NCBI GenBank assembly: GCA_015039315.1
Contig: WIDE01000024.1
Coordinates: forward strand, 194,931 to 258,930
Origin: Clavulina sp. PMI_390
Taxonomy: Eukaryota > Basidiomycota > Agaricomycetes > Cantharellales > Hydnaceae
Direction of reading: 5' to 3'
DNA length: 64,000 nucleotides
The notes beneath the pieces are model-generated. The model searched no databases and was not told where the DNA came from. It was given only the letters and a program-made list of their open reading frames with translations. A program made the position numbers and the translations under genes. Shown piece by piece: positions 37,271 to 48,583 of the stretch (position 1 is its first letter; every line of letters begins with the position of its first letter).

Positions 37271-39343
37271 TCATCTACGAGCCTGGAACGCAGCCAAGCG
37301 TTCGGTCAGAGCAGCGATTTCTTTGTCCTTCCTTGCCAGTGCCTCGACAACATCTGCTGGATTAGCTGCAGAAGCGGAATCTACAAGGGCTGAATGAGTA
37401 TCAAACGCCCCAGCCAACCTCACCGCTCTCCACACACCTGGCACTATCTTAGATCGAGACTGTTCCTCCTTGAATATCGGAGCTTGTTGGACGCGTAACT
37501 CGTGGTCTACATTCTCCATGCGCTCAAGCTCCTCACGCCAGCCAATAATTCCAGTCCAGTAACACATCAACCACCAGAGAACTTGAGAAGCCATGCGATC
37601 CACAATAGGTCTGGCACGGAATTCCCGCTCCACTAAATTCGCTGGTATCTTTCGAGTGTTATCAGGAGTCCCAAAGGGCTGTAGGTCGGGTTCGTTAGGT
37701 GTGTCGACGGCGGCTGACGTTGTAAGCATCCCCGTGGACCTCAGGTACTCGTAAGCATTTCGCGGAGCACAGACGTCCGCTCCAAAGGCTTCGGCAAGAT
37801 CAGGTAGCGTTAGAGAAGTGTTTGATGGGCGTGAATTTGTCGCCATAGTTGGATTAGGGCGAGGATGAGGTGACTCAGTCGGACATTTTTGTTTCCCCCT
37901 AGCTTTCTCGCTCATTCCAAGCTGTTGTCCCTCTTGTCCTTGAGACCTGCTCGCTTGCAGCAAGGAGGTAAAGAGCAGCACAATATACTCAAGAGCGTCC
38001 GAATGAGCCTTGGGCATTATACAGAACAAGATTCTGGCGACCTTGATACGATTGAGTTCTCCAGGACTGAGTTGCCCAAGTTTAGTCCGAGCGGCAGCTG
38101 TCGTCATTTGGGTGTCCAAGTCTCCGCGAGATGCTAGGAAACAGAACTTGTGAAAAGCTTGGAACATATGAGAAGGAAGCGGGGCTTCAGGTAGTGCTGA
38201 AAGGAAGTGGTGCAAGACCTCTACAAGCTCGTGTGCTGAACCGTGGAGCTGCACTTCGGCGCCAAGATCCCGGCTATTGAGGGTACTGATCAGGTTGTGG
38301 TGGGTAGCCTTGAAGAGTCTCTTCTTTTTGAAGTTGAGATGCTTTTTCTCCAGTTGAGACTCTGTAGCACTGTCAGTTCGTTGGAATATTTGACGAGAAG
38401 AACTGGTCTTACTGAGGCCGGAAAGCTTTGCGGCTAGCAAGACTAGATAGGTAGGAATCTTGAGGGTATGATCGCCACAGTCTACCAGCGTAGTAGCATC
38501 CTGATACATGTGAATAAGCTGCACTCCCAGAGTTTCCCCAGCTGGAGGACGAGGTCAGGGAGAGGGTACAATACTATAGCGGCCATACTCACTTGGCGCG
38601 AAACGACCCAAGGGATCTATAGCAGACTCTAGGGCTGCGGTGGCTTCTAGTCGTTCTTGAACTAACTTCTCGTTAAGGACGGCTTGGACGTTCTCGATTG
38701 GATCAAGGCCATCCAAGGAATGCTTCCCATGGGTGACTAGATCACTCAACAAAAAGAGGCATTTGGTGGTAAAATTCTGTTTCGCGGGGTGTGGCGCTAC
38801 GGTTCTTTGCTGTGGTCTGTAATTGACGGTGGACTGCGACCGTGGTCGATAAGCATGCTGTTGTTCTGTGTACTCATAAAGCCAGCCAGTCCCTGTTGTC
38901 GGACCAGGATCACTTCGATGGCGAGGCTCATCGTGCCGCTCGAATGGCATCACGCCGCTTGAACCTTGTGCTGAGCGTCGGTGCATTGCATTTCGTCTCC
39001 TAGGTGGGCTGGAGTAGATGCTCGCCGTCATCGGCGCCCCGTTGCGTGTAAGCACAGTCCCGTAATCCTCGTCAGATGACTCAGAAGTAGAGGAAAGGAT
39101 AGGGGGTCCTTCAAAGGAGACTCTCCGAGCTTTGAGTCGAGCTAGAGGGCTCATGGCGGCGCTCCCTGGAGAATTCTTGTCACCAGCTTCTGTTTCACAA
39201 CCTTGATGCTGAGCGAGAGGCTGAGCCCTCTTGTTATGTTCAGCGTTGAGAGACGGATCCCCATCGTTGTAAGTCTGAGCAAGCTCGAGTGGAGGGCCGT
39301 ATGAAGAGCGAGCGCGAAGCAAGGGTCGATGTGGGTCCCGCAT
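37271..39343 (-). CDS. RhoGAP-like domain protein
   Basis: Two exons (39343-38593 and 38541-37271) joined over a 51-nt intron give 673 residues. The N-terminal 190 residues are disordered and Arg/Ser-rich. The next region (QNFTTKCLFLLSDLVTHG, LNEKLVQERLEATAALE, then TGETLGVQLIHMYQD) is helical. The C-terminal half carries features of a RhoGAP fold: ELVEVLHHFLSALPEAPLP (compare the LReLPEPL segment), LNRIKVARILFCIMP, and LTLPDLAEAFGADVC near the usual nLaivFgp position. The catalytic arginine loop (G.fR.sG) is not obvious, so it may be a degenerate, non-catalytic GAP or one with a shifted loop. The last 40 residues form a coiled coil (ALARKDKEIAALTERLAAFQ). Rho GTPases control polarity and actin; the partner is unknown. 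Confidence 0.7.
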
Positions 39344-39872
39344 TTTGGCTGCAGTGAGAGTGAGATTCAGAGTTGCCTAGGACTTCAGCGAGCAACTTTG
39401 AGCACCGGCGCTGTATGTTAACTGCAGTAGTTAAGGAGGTTGTGAATGGAAGTAAGGAGTAGAGAAGAGCGGGGCGTTTCAGATTGTATCATGATTTGGC
39501 AGAAGCCAATTGCCCGTTTGAGAAATTGCCTTATTTGGCGGATGAAACAAGGACCCGCCACTAACAGCCATATGGTGTATCGCACATCCCATGAATCGAT
39601 AAGTTCATTATTCTTGGGAGGCAGAATAGCTTTTATAAGACGGTGTGATGGGGCGGGGCTCAGTATGGACCACCTAGGTCGTTAGCCGTGGTCATTCCAA
39701 TAGCAGGGTGACTGCTGGCAACTGAAAACGATACATTGTGAGAGCTAAAACTCATGTCTCAGCATGGGTTTCGAATCACATAAGGGGGTAATGGCGCTGC
39801 TAGTGGCAGTAATAGTAGGAGTAGTATATGGATGGGATTATGATTGCACAACACAGATACCATACGGATAGA
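39344..39872. other. Intergenic between the RhoGAP-like gene and GET1
   Basis: Promoter of the RhoGAP-like gene and 3' region of GET1, both on the minus strand. Only short frames; nothing recognised. Confidence 0.35.
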
Positions 39873-40723
39873 CTAGGTAGTAGATTTTGCCTTTTCGTCA
39901 ACATTTGGTACAGGGGCCGCGGTCTGCATAGCAGCTCTCAGAACCAACGCTATAAGAAGAGAAGTTTAGTCATATATAGGAGGTAAAAGATTACGAGAGG
40001 CCACGAACGTTCCAGTACAGCCTGGCGAACAAGAGTTTCAAACATCTTTATTGTCCTCCTACAAGCCATTTGCCATGTAGCACAGCTAACGGAGCCTGCA
40101 GCAGAAGAAATGAGTAGGCAGGCATCCAATGCTAGAAGGACTTCATACCTCGAGGAGCGAACGGTAAAGCCAGCCACCATTCAAGGGGCCCAAACCACCC
40201 AGGAGGAAGGTAGAAGACAGCTTGTTTGCGATACCACCACGCAATGGCGAACTGTAGACCTGAAGTAAGGAACCAGACTGCAGAGTTGAACTTCACGCCA
40301 AAGGAGGTTTGCTCAGCAGCAACCTCGGCGTCTGAAAAGTAGCGTTTGCACAGTAAGAAAATATAGGAGGCGCATTTAGCTAGAGACGAAATCACTCACT
40401 GATCTTCTCCAGGTCAGCTGCTCCCTTGTCGACCTTTCTACGGAGTTTTGCCCACTTGGCAAATTGGTCCACTGAACTGGTAGCCTTCATTTCGCGCTGG
40501 TCATTGAGAAGTGCCTTTTTAATCTCATCTTGGCGTTTTCTGAGGTCAGATGTGAGGGATTGATATAGACCAAAGCACTTGATAGAGAAGAGATAGTTTC
40601 AGACACAAGAAAGTGTGACGCGTCAAGGCGTGGACGCACGAGCTGTTGTAAAACCGGCTTCCCAATCCATTCAATGACTTCTGTCAGAAGAACGATCAAG
40701 AATATTGTCACTAATAGCGACAT
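39873..40723 (-). CDS. GET1: Get1/WRB-type tail-anchored protein insertion receptor
   Basis: Five exons (40723-40640, 40577-40400, 40331-40149, 40095-40009, 39949-39873) give 202 residues. The N-terminal membrane helix ([20 protein letters not shown]) is followed by the cytosolic coiled coil that binds Get3 ([32 protein letters not shown]). Two further hydrophobic segments follow ([18 protein letters not shown] and [17 protein letters not shown]). This topology and sequence are those of Get1/WRB, an ER membrane receptor for tail-anchored proteins. The last intron (39950-40008) has a clear branch-point-like ACTAAAC and a pyrimidine tract. If it were retained, the protein would instead end at 39950 with an unusual hydrophobic tail, so splicing is preferred. 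Confidence 0.88.
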
Positions 40724-40988
40724 CCTGGTGATATGCAGACGCCGAGACCGAGGACCGTATTCGCGCGAGTGCCACTGTTGACACGTGTTAGGCGCTCACA
40801 TTGGACGCTTCCCGCGCCCATGCCTTCTTTTGCCTCAACATGAGGCTAAAGGCTGTCTCATCATGACCACTTTAGTGCGGGAACAAAAGATTCTTCGCTC
40901 AGTGGCCGCCTTGCCCCACCCCGTTATTATTTGCGTACACCAATCTTATTAGGTTATCGTGAAAGAGGCAAATAAAAAAAGGTCTAAT

Positions 40989-43554
40989 CTAATCCTTCAA
41001 TGTGACTATGGTCGAATTATCACCTGCCTCGGACTCTGGGATTCCCAATTCGCGAAGAAGTTCGACATCCCTCTCCACCATTCGGGCCTTCGAGTCCTTG
41101 CCACTCCGCCTCAGTGTCGTTCCGTACCCGCTGAGAAACTTGATCAAGCGCGATATCTGAGCCTCGTTGGAGCCCGTCTCCCGCAAGTTGGCTCTCTGGA
41201 GCTCACAGCACTCTTCTTTTGCAGCGCATGCTTGCTCGTTTCTTCCAGCCTTCTCTAAAGAGATTCCTAACGAAAATAATATCCTGGCGAGGCTCTCGCG
41301 CGATGCCAGAGTTCTCTCTCTCTCGTAAGCCTGACGAGCGAGTATTACTGATCGAGCTTTTGCGGTGCATGCTTGAGTGCGCTGCCCGGCTGACTGTAGT
41401 GCAATACCGTGCTGATCGAGGTAAACGGAAAGCATCGAGCCATGGACCTCTGGAGAGCTAGCATAGAGCTTCTCTTGAATGGCTACCGCCTCAGCTCCAG
41501 CCAAAGCCGCCTCGTCAAAGCGCCTGGTCTTCTGCAGGGATGCACACCGGCTGATAAGCGAATTCGCTAGATCCTCTGTGTAAGGATGGGAGGACTCCTG
41601 ACTGACTGCGCATAGTCGCCTCCATATGGTGATAGCCTCTTCATGCGCATCGCAAGCGGAATCATAGCGTTTTGCCTCGTGCAGCGACATCCCAAGGAGA
41701 GAGAGGGAGCAAGCGAAGAGCGCGTATTCATCAATTGATGAGGATAAGTGAAGGGAGGTTGACTTCAACAGCCGACGGCGAATGGCGACGACGTCTTCCC
41801 TCACAGACGACGCGTCCTCGTATTGCCCTACCGAGTGGAGCGTTTCACCATGCGACGCGAGTACGGCGGCTGTCTCGTCCCCATACTGCGTTCTTTCTGA
41901 CTCATACAACTTGATGTATAGAGTTGCTGCATCGGTTTTGCAATCCAGTACTTCTTCCATGCTGAGCTCCGACGAATCGGCCATGCGGACCAAGGCGAGC
42001 CCCAAGCCAGTCGTATGAGCTTCGGGCTGTGCGCCGTAAGTCAGCTCTTGCCAACGGAGTAGCGACTGGCGTCCAGAGCAGGGTTGTCCAGGACGGAGGC
42101 AGTCATCGCCGAATTCATGCACAGTTGCCTTCATAGAATGAAGGGTTGCCACCAGGAGTTCGTATTGCCAGTTGGGGTCTTGACGATGGAGAACTCTGCC
42201 GACGTCAATGGCTTTGCTTTCCGCCGTTGCAATAACTCCCGCTTCCAGAGATTCGGAACGTTGAGCTTCGCGGGCAAAAGCCATCAGCCCGCTCAGGAGA
42301 TCCACTGCCATACCCTTGGCCTTTCCCGTAAGTGGAACTGCTTCTTGGTCCAGTTTCGTTGATATTTCCTGTTCGCGTATTGAGTGACGACTCAATCGGT
42401 AATATACACGGGACCCGAGGAACTCACCAGCAGCACCGTCACCTTTTCACACAACTCCGGTGGGAGGTCCTCAAGATCGCGTAAAGATGCGATCCATTCC
42501 GTCAGCTGATGAGTCAGCGGCACAACGATGGCAAGCGACCCTCGCCTTTCAGTTCCCAAAGCCGTGCTGGTTAGTCGTTAAGGCACTCACCGTCAGCTCA
42601 ATAGATCGGTCCTCTATGCTCTCGCTCCGTGCCTCAATCTTACCCCTTATCTCAGTCGCCAGATTACCAAATTTCGAGGTGCCGAACTCAAATGCCCCAC
42701 CCCCAATCACACCTAAGCGATCCTGAAGCAAAGAACAAAAGAACCAACAGTTTGCCTAGAGTGTGAAGAAGAACATTTAGTGAGGGGCCGGAGAGCAAGT
42801 CATCAATGAGGGAATTATTACAGGCCATAGCTGATAAGTTGAGATCTCGTCAAGCACAATGCCCAAAAGCGACCGAAGTTTGTTAAGGCTGGGCCGCTCT
42901 GCAAATCTCTGGGTATTCTCAAGCTGAGCATTGAAGATGGCCGCTTGCTTGGACGCAGTGATTTGCGCCTATACATCGAACCATGCAGCCGTCAGGATCG
43001 TTCAAGCCTGTGATTGCAGAGAAGGCATGGGAAGCTTGCGCACCATGTCATTTGCCGCTGTCTCCCCGGAGGCCCATAAGAATTGCCAGTACGATACATT
43101 GCGCTCCATTCGCCGGTCAAGCCGTAGCCAGACGGTCCGCTTTCCTAAAAGTCGCACTTCGACGACAAGGAAACGATGGATCACACCAGAAATTTCTTCG
43201 GCGTAGCACTCGGTGGATACGATTTTTCCGAGCTGTAGAGCACGATTGCTATCCATCAACGCGCATAACTCGGCGAGAGATAGGACGATTCGTCCAATCT
43301 CCGGGATTGGGAAGTGGAGACCATTATCACCAGTAGGACCTGACGAGTCAGCTAAGCTCGCTGCGACCTCCGCGATTGCTGGAACGACTACGGCTGCACT
43401 GGGCCCCAGGCTCGGAGAGGATCCTGCTGCTGCGCTCCCTATCACTGGCGTCAAGAGACGTACAGCGGTGAGAAAGTCGACCTGGATTGATTTATATTGG
43501 TAGTGTAATTGGACTGTGGCAAACTTGTCGGGAAAGAATGCATACTGGTAGCAT
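40989..43554 (-). CDS. TPR-repeat protein with helical N-terminal domain
   Basis: Six exons (43554-43546, 43481-43044, 42968-42822, 42755-42591, 42505-42428, 42368-40989) give 738 residues. The last exon encodes at least six tetratricopeptide-like repeats of the kind found in NB-ARC/kinesin-light-chain-type proteins: YGDETAAVLASHGETLHSVG, then ADSACDAHEEAITIWRRL-like, LANSLISRCASLQKTRRF, YLDQHGIALQSAGQ and LARILFSLGISLEKAGR units. The N-terminal 280 residues are helical and resemble the MLKL/HeLo-like regions seen on fungal NLR-type proteins (for example EIGRIVLSLAELCALMDSN and EEISGVIHRFLVVEV), but no NTPase module is present. This is a comparison by general pattern, not a confirmed domain. 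The very short first exon (ATG CTA CCA) is the weakest part of the model. Confidence 0.75.
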
Positions 43555-44055
43555 TGGATTTCCTACAAGGACGAGGTCTACTGAAGATGGAGGTACAAAG
43601 GTGGAGTCAAGAGGAGTGATGAAATGGTGTGAGGAACAATATGCTTACGACACCCCCAAAAAACGTTGTCGGCAGCGTGGCTACCTCATGTCTGGATCCA
43701 CTCCTGACAACCGTAGCTTCATCAATCAGCGAGACTCCAAGGAGCTATCTGACACAATCCGAGGCCCAGAAGCTGTATATCGCAGCTTGGATGCTTCTTC
43801 AAGTGATGAACTTGTCTGCGGATAATTCAGGTTCGGAGAAAGTCAAATGTTGCGGGCTTTCGCCGATGGCCGATCTCAATGTCTAAAAATTCGACCGCAC
43901 CGTGCTGCCCCTTAAATGATATGAGGCAAGTCCACATGATTGTTATAAATGACGAGCCGAATCATTTACTTGTGACCATTGCACGACAAGAGAGCTATAC
44001 AAAAGGAGACATGTACATTTGGAAACCAGAGCCAGAGACCTTGCTCGAAGTGCGG
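43555..44055. other. Intergenic, 5' of the TPR gene and 3' of the FKBP gene
   Basis: Open frames on the plus strand here (43629-43886, and 43879-44202 overlapping FKBP) lack conserved features and the second is antisense to FKBP exons. No gene is called. Confidence 0.4.
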
Positions 44056-44942
44056 TTACTTCTTGATTTCCATGAGCTCGGTGACGAACTTGAGGTCGGC
44101 ATTGGCAGGAATGACAGGGGGGAATCCACGCGGACCTATACATTAGACAACCGCCGGTCAGTATATGAGAAGAGGATGTCGCTAAATGAGGAGATCGGGT
44201 AAAGGATTTGCCTCACCATAGGCCATGCTCGAGGGGATCAGCAAGGTCCGCTTCTCTCCCACAGCCATGCTAGTATCAGGGATGGAAAAGATCTGAGCAA
44301 AAAATCGAACCGACGTTGGTCCCAAGACCTACTCAAGGAGACCTTGGTCCCAGCCTAGGTGATCACGAGTGGATTGAGTGAGCCCCGGCTCCCAAGGTAG
44401 ATGGCGTAATATAGGAGTATTACTAACCAGCGATCACGCGCCCAGCACCGACTAGTAGTGAGGAAGCGGTCGGGAAGACGTATGAGCCTATGGGGGATCT
44501 ATGATCGATGGATGGGGGCTGGAACGCTCACCCTGGAACTCTAGAGGCTTCTTGCGGTCGTAGCTTCAGATACCAGACGGATCAATGAATTGGCATAAGT
44601 GAGTGTATTTTGGTCGCGACGGGTGACATTTTTACCTCGAATCGAACTTGGTGCCATCCGAGACCAGCGTTCCAGTCTTGACACCGTGATATCACCGACG
44701 ATCGAGAAAGATCGAGATGAATAATATCAGGAAATCGCTCTTTGGATTAGTTTGTGCCTCGACCCACGTAGTGAACGAGGACTGTATCACCCTTCTTGGT
44801 GAGTCGGGTAGCACCTTCAGGCTTGGAGGTGACTTGGATATCGAGTTTGTCGAGGCCCTGTTGGGATCGGGGTCAGTGGACAACGGGCTTGGTGACGTCG
44901 GGATAGTAGTGGAGGTAAAGGAGAATAGGGTCAAGTTACCAT
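44056..44942 (-). CDS. FKBP-type peptidyl-prolyl cis-trans isomerase
   Basis: Eight coding exons: 44942-44940, 44857-44768, 44676-44636, 44563-44532, 44451-44428, 44354-44333, 44269-44217 and 44135-44056. They sum to 345 nt, 114 residues. After splicing, the complete FKBP fold reads in order: KKGDTVLVHYTGTL, DGTKFDSSYDR, PLEFQVGAGRVIAGWDQGLL, GEKRTLLIPSSMAYG and FPPVIPANADLKFVTELMEI. The active-site residues Tyr (VHYTG), Phe and Asp (KFDSS), Val-Ile and Trp (RVIAGW) and Tyr (AYG) are all present. FKBPs catalyse prolyl isomerisation and bind FK506/rapamycin. The start is an ATG placed directly before an 82-nt intron, giving an MGLDKLD start and a cytosolic protein. An upstream exon with a signal peptide (as in ER-type FKBP2) cannot be excluded, because the LDKLDIQVTSKPEG start resembles that class. 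No exon exceeds 90 nt. Confidence 0.88.
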
Positions 44943-45466
44943 TGTACACGATGTAGTGTTGATGGGTGGGTGTAGTAGTAGAGGTGGTGGTGGGAAGTGG
45001 GAGGTTGGAGTACAGGGATAACTATCGAACGCGAATGATTCTGGGTTCGCAGGAAATACAGGGACAAACAGAGCACTAACGGTATCTTGAACAGTACACT
45101 ACCGTATAAGCTATCTGTTAGCATTTTGAAAATAGCCTCGGAATCATGCCGAATGCTTAAATATTGTTCATGAGTGCTGGAGTAGAGTAGTTGTATCGAG
45201 AATAGCAGATGGTACGGCGAATTGGCACGAATTCGTGGCGATACTAACACAGGAAGCTGACGAGAAAGACTGATATTTGAGTGCTTTTGATTGGCATAGT
45301 GTCTTAGGCCATGGTAGGACAATGGGGGAAACACGGCATGAGTAGGATGGAATACAGTTCGCCCAGATGATGGCTCGTGTAATTGAAGGAAATAGAAAGC
45401 AGCGTGGATTGAGGATAAAAGAAGCAGAACAAAGTCGATCGGAACACAAGCGCAGGAAGGACACGG
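44943..45466. other. Intergenic, 5' of FKBP and 3' of eL39
   Basis: Minus-strand frames in this stretch contain a hydrophobic segment near 45110-45045 that could in principle be a signal peptide for FKBP, but I found no splice that joins it in frame with confidence. Otherwise nothing is seen. Confidence 0.35.
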
Positions 45467-45810
45467 TTAGATGTTGAGCTTGGTTCGGCGCCAGTGCCTC
45501 CTCTTGGTGTTGTACTGTGGGCAACGGATTGAACATTAGATTCAGACAAGTTGGTAGACACCATAAATGATCAATCATACTTGAATTTTGGTATCAGACT
45601 TCAGGCGGAACCATTGGGGAATGGGACTAAGGGGGAGTAATGGATCAGCATATGGAATGCACAGCGAATGCTGCAGCAAGGCTCACCGGTTCTGCTTGGA
45701 TGCCTTGGCGAGGGTGCGCTTGGTGCGGAACGACTTTTGGGAAGGCTAATCGAGCGCAATATAAGCCAACTATCGTGATGTATAACAAAAACAAGGTGTC
45801 TGCTCACCAT
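45467..45810 (-). CDS. RPL39: 60S ribosomal protein eL39
   Basis: Four exons (45810-45808, 45745-45687, 45626-45581, 45514-45467) give 51 residues, exactly the usual eL39 length. The spliced protein starts MPSQKSFRTKRTLAKASKQN, continues PIPQWFRLKSDTKIQ and ends YNTKRRHWRRTKLNI, matching eL39 throughout. It sits near the polypeptide exit tunnel of the large ribosomal subunit. The ATG forms an exon end by itself and is followed by a 62-nt intron, a frequent arrangement in fungal ribosomal protein genes. Introns are 60-66 nt. The gene has no single long open frame and is easily missed. Confidence 0.97.
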
Positions 45811-46158
45811 CTTTTGCGTCGAGGGCGCGAGGCTAGACGATGTGGAGGGATGCTAGTTTGTTACGATCACGTGACCCCAGGCGCTAAAAACTTGCATCCC
45901 AGCCGTTGACGAATATTTGAGTTATTCTCCTGCCAGCCGCCGGCGTTCAATAGAAGATGATATTCATATCGGATAGTATTGTATGGCATCTTGTTTATCC
46001 AGCTGACCAAAATACCTTCACTTTGCCAACGATGGTTGGATTCGGAACCGAACCTCGTACCACCCTCTCCAAAACATTGAGAGGGGAAACTTTCTTGTCC
46101 GATTAGATTACAGACGAGGTTACACACGCGTATCGATATCGTTATCAGCTGTTGATTA
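45811..46158. other. Intergenic, promoter of eL39 and 3' of the F-box gene
   Basis: About 350 bases with no coding signal; includes the eL39 promoter and 5' leader. Confidence 0.35.
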
Positions 46159-48151
46159 TTAGAATGTTAGAATGATCAGTTCGGCTTCCCGTTTCTCAAA
46201 TGTCAGCTTCAAGTGAACAGTCAGCTAACAAGGTGTTAGCTAGACCCAGATTCAGGACTCACTGTATGTAGTACAACGTGATGATCATCGCAGAGCAACT
46301 TGGACACCCATCGCTCTCGCCGATCAGCACTTTTCAAATCACGCTGCGCCATGTAAGTGCTAGTACTGCTATGCTCCCCATCACTCCATCCTTGGATTAG
46401 TCCAGGAGGAAGCGGGATCTCGGGCGTCCAGCCGCGTAGCCGAGAATTGAGGTTGACAACGGTGATTTGGCGCGTCTTGCGCTCAAAGAAGGCCTTTCGC
46501 GCACCATATAGCGCCGTATTCGTGGAAGTGACACTTTTGTGAGGCCAGCGCGCACGCGAAGCACCCCATTCCCACCATGGAATGCGGCGAACGTCTTGAG
46601 TAGTAGGGGAGTGTTCTGCATATCGAAGGAAAGCAGAGCGAGGAAGATGCAGCTCGATTGTCGTCTCAGCACCAACAATCACGAGCTCATACTGTATGTT
46701 GATGAATGATGCGTCGTCAGAGGGAAAGAACGGGGACGGAGGCGCGGTAACGAGAGGTAAGCTTGAGGACACAAGAGGACGGCCGCCATTGAGGAAGATC
46801 CGGGGGTGTGCGTAGTGATCATCATTGGATGTCTCGAGATGTGCGCCAGTGAGGTCGAAGACAGCAATTGGGGAAAGCTCGGACTGGGTTCGAGGGATTC
46901 GGTATAGAATGAGTTCACAGGCGGACTCGCTCCGTAGGCTAGGGACGAGAATCGTGTCCTTTGACATGAAACAGGCGCTTCCGCCACCGATAGATTTTCT
47001 CAAGTGCTACACGGTATATGTTAACCAAGTTGTTGAGAGAAGCCGCGTGTAGAACATAGGGGTGCGAGTGAAAATTCACCCAGGACTTACACCTATTAAT
47101 TCTCCTGTGGTCCAGCGCCATACCGCCAGAATACCTTCGCCGAAATCCCCTTCCACGACCAGCAGAGACACAAGGTCACCGCAAAGGAGGACCTGACAAG
47201 GCCCCCCAGTAGTTGGGAACCTCCCACAAGGTAGAGTATTCCTCGGCGCGTCTGGATGAGCTTCACCAGTCGCAAGCGTGATAAATCGCAGCCGCATGGG
47301 AACTAACACTTGAGAGCCAAACGGATTTGTACTGGTGTCATCTGATGTATTCGGTGTAAGCAGATCTGGCGCGCTAGATCTCCCTTGCATCAGCGTAGGT
47401 ATGGATTGTGGGTTGGGAATGAGATAAACCACTCACATTTCCTCCAGCACTACTACGAGATTCACTGATGCATCAAAAGCGACACCTCGGCAGGGATCTG
47501 GCATTCTAAACTTCCATGAGCGAGGGGTAAGCGGCGGCTCCAAAGTTAGAGTTCGTTTTGGAAGCTCTAGGAACGAGAGTTCTTTATTGAATTCATCCAT
47601 TGTAGCCAGAATACCATCGTCAAGAACTGCGGGAGTGTCCACGTGCCACGCCGGATAGTTTAACTTGTATTCTTCCCAATTGAGCGAGTGCCATCGGTCG
47701 ACGAGGCCGTGAAGCTGGCCCAAGGCACCAGTGGCCCCCCCGGCGGAGGCCCAGGTCGCTTCGTTCATGTTACGGGTGTCAATATACCCAAGGCGTCCCA
47801 GATGAATTCGATAGGTCAAGAGAGTGGATGCAGTGATCAAGGTATTCAAGGCTTGGCACACCTTTGGATCAGAATAATTCGAGATAGTGGAGTAAATATC
47901 AACTATTGGAACACTAGGTAGCAGTTTGCTCACAGTCAAAGAGGTCGCTATATCTTGCGCTGAGCATTCAAGAAGGATGTTGATCTGGAGTTCGGCAGGG
48001 AGACTTAGGAGGGAAGCAGAGGGTAAGTCCTGAGGGTTAAATCGTAGCCATCTTCAGATTTGAGATAGGGGAGTCATCTCAGTTCGTGAGGTTTGCTCAC
48101 TGTTGAGCTTTGGGACGACGCCAACAGCTCTAGGCCCGATCCTGGTGCCAT
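46159..48151 (-). CDS. F-box protein
   Basis: Six exons (48151-48101, 48029-47934, 47861-47437, 47379-47091, 47006-46263, 46206-46159) give 550 residues. The F-box lies near the N-terminus: LLSLPAELQINILLECSAQDIATSL. It is followed by a helical segment (VCQALNTLITASTLLTYRI) usual in agaricomycete F-box proteins. The remainder resembles a beta-rich, WD/kelch-like repeat region without clear repeats (LLCGDLVSLLVVEGD, AVWRWTTGELIG, FMSKDTILVPS, SACELILYRIP). F-box proteins link substrates to SCF ubiquitin ligases through Skp1. The 72-nt intron at 47862-47933 is in frame without a stop. If the final 56-nt intron is not removed, the protein ends at 46236 instead. Confidence 0.85.
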
Positions 48152-48583
48152 CGTACTTTCCACAGTACTGAATAGGAGGAAATATCGGGAGATTGATGCT
48201 AGAGTTATAAAGTATTGATATTTCGGTGAAAATGGCTTAGAAATGTGAGATATCTATGACTTCTGGAGGTATGCAATAAGCTGGATGGCGCGGCTCATAT
48301 GCCGTCCTGTTTGTTGTTAGGTGTGTTCGGGGATTTGGGCAGCCAAACAGTAAGATGGCCTTTGTGGTTAGCGGCTGCATCTGTTGCTGCCCGACGCGCG
48401 CACGCCTTTTTAGTCGAGGAGGCTCTGAGCCTAATATATCTAGTTGCATACATGGAGGCTGAAATCACCCATCTTCGCTCCCCCCACCAGCCCTTTACCT
48501 GCTTGCATTGTTTCTGCCCAGGCTCTCTGCGAGAAGCTTATTTCACACATTCCTTTGGTTGAACCAACCCTATATCTCGCCTA
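48152..48583. other. Divergent intergenic region between the F-box gene and the secreted-protein gene
   Basis: About 430 bases serving as 5' region for both genes. No further gene or motif recognised. Confidence 0.4.

Noticed and set aside
39950..40008. GET1 ending at 39950 with a second hydrophobic tail
   Set aside because: The segment has a donor, a branch-point-like ACTAAAC, a pyrimidine tract and an acceptor, and 59-nt length like other introns.
43629..44202. Two plus-strand open frames (85 and 107 codons)
   Set aside because: The second is antisense to well-supported FKBP exons, and neither shows conserved features or splice continuity.
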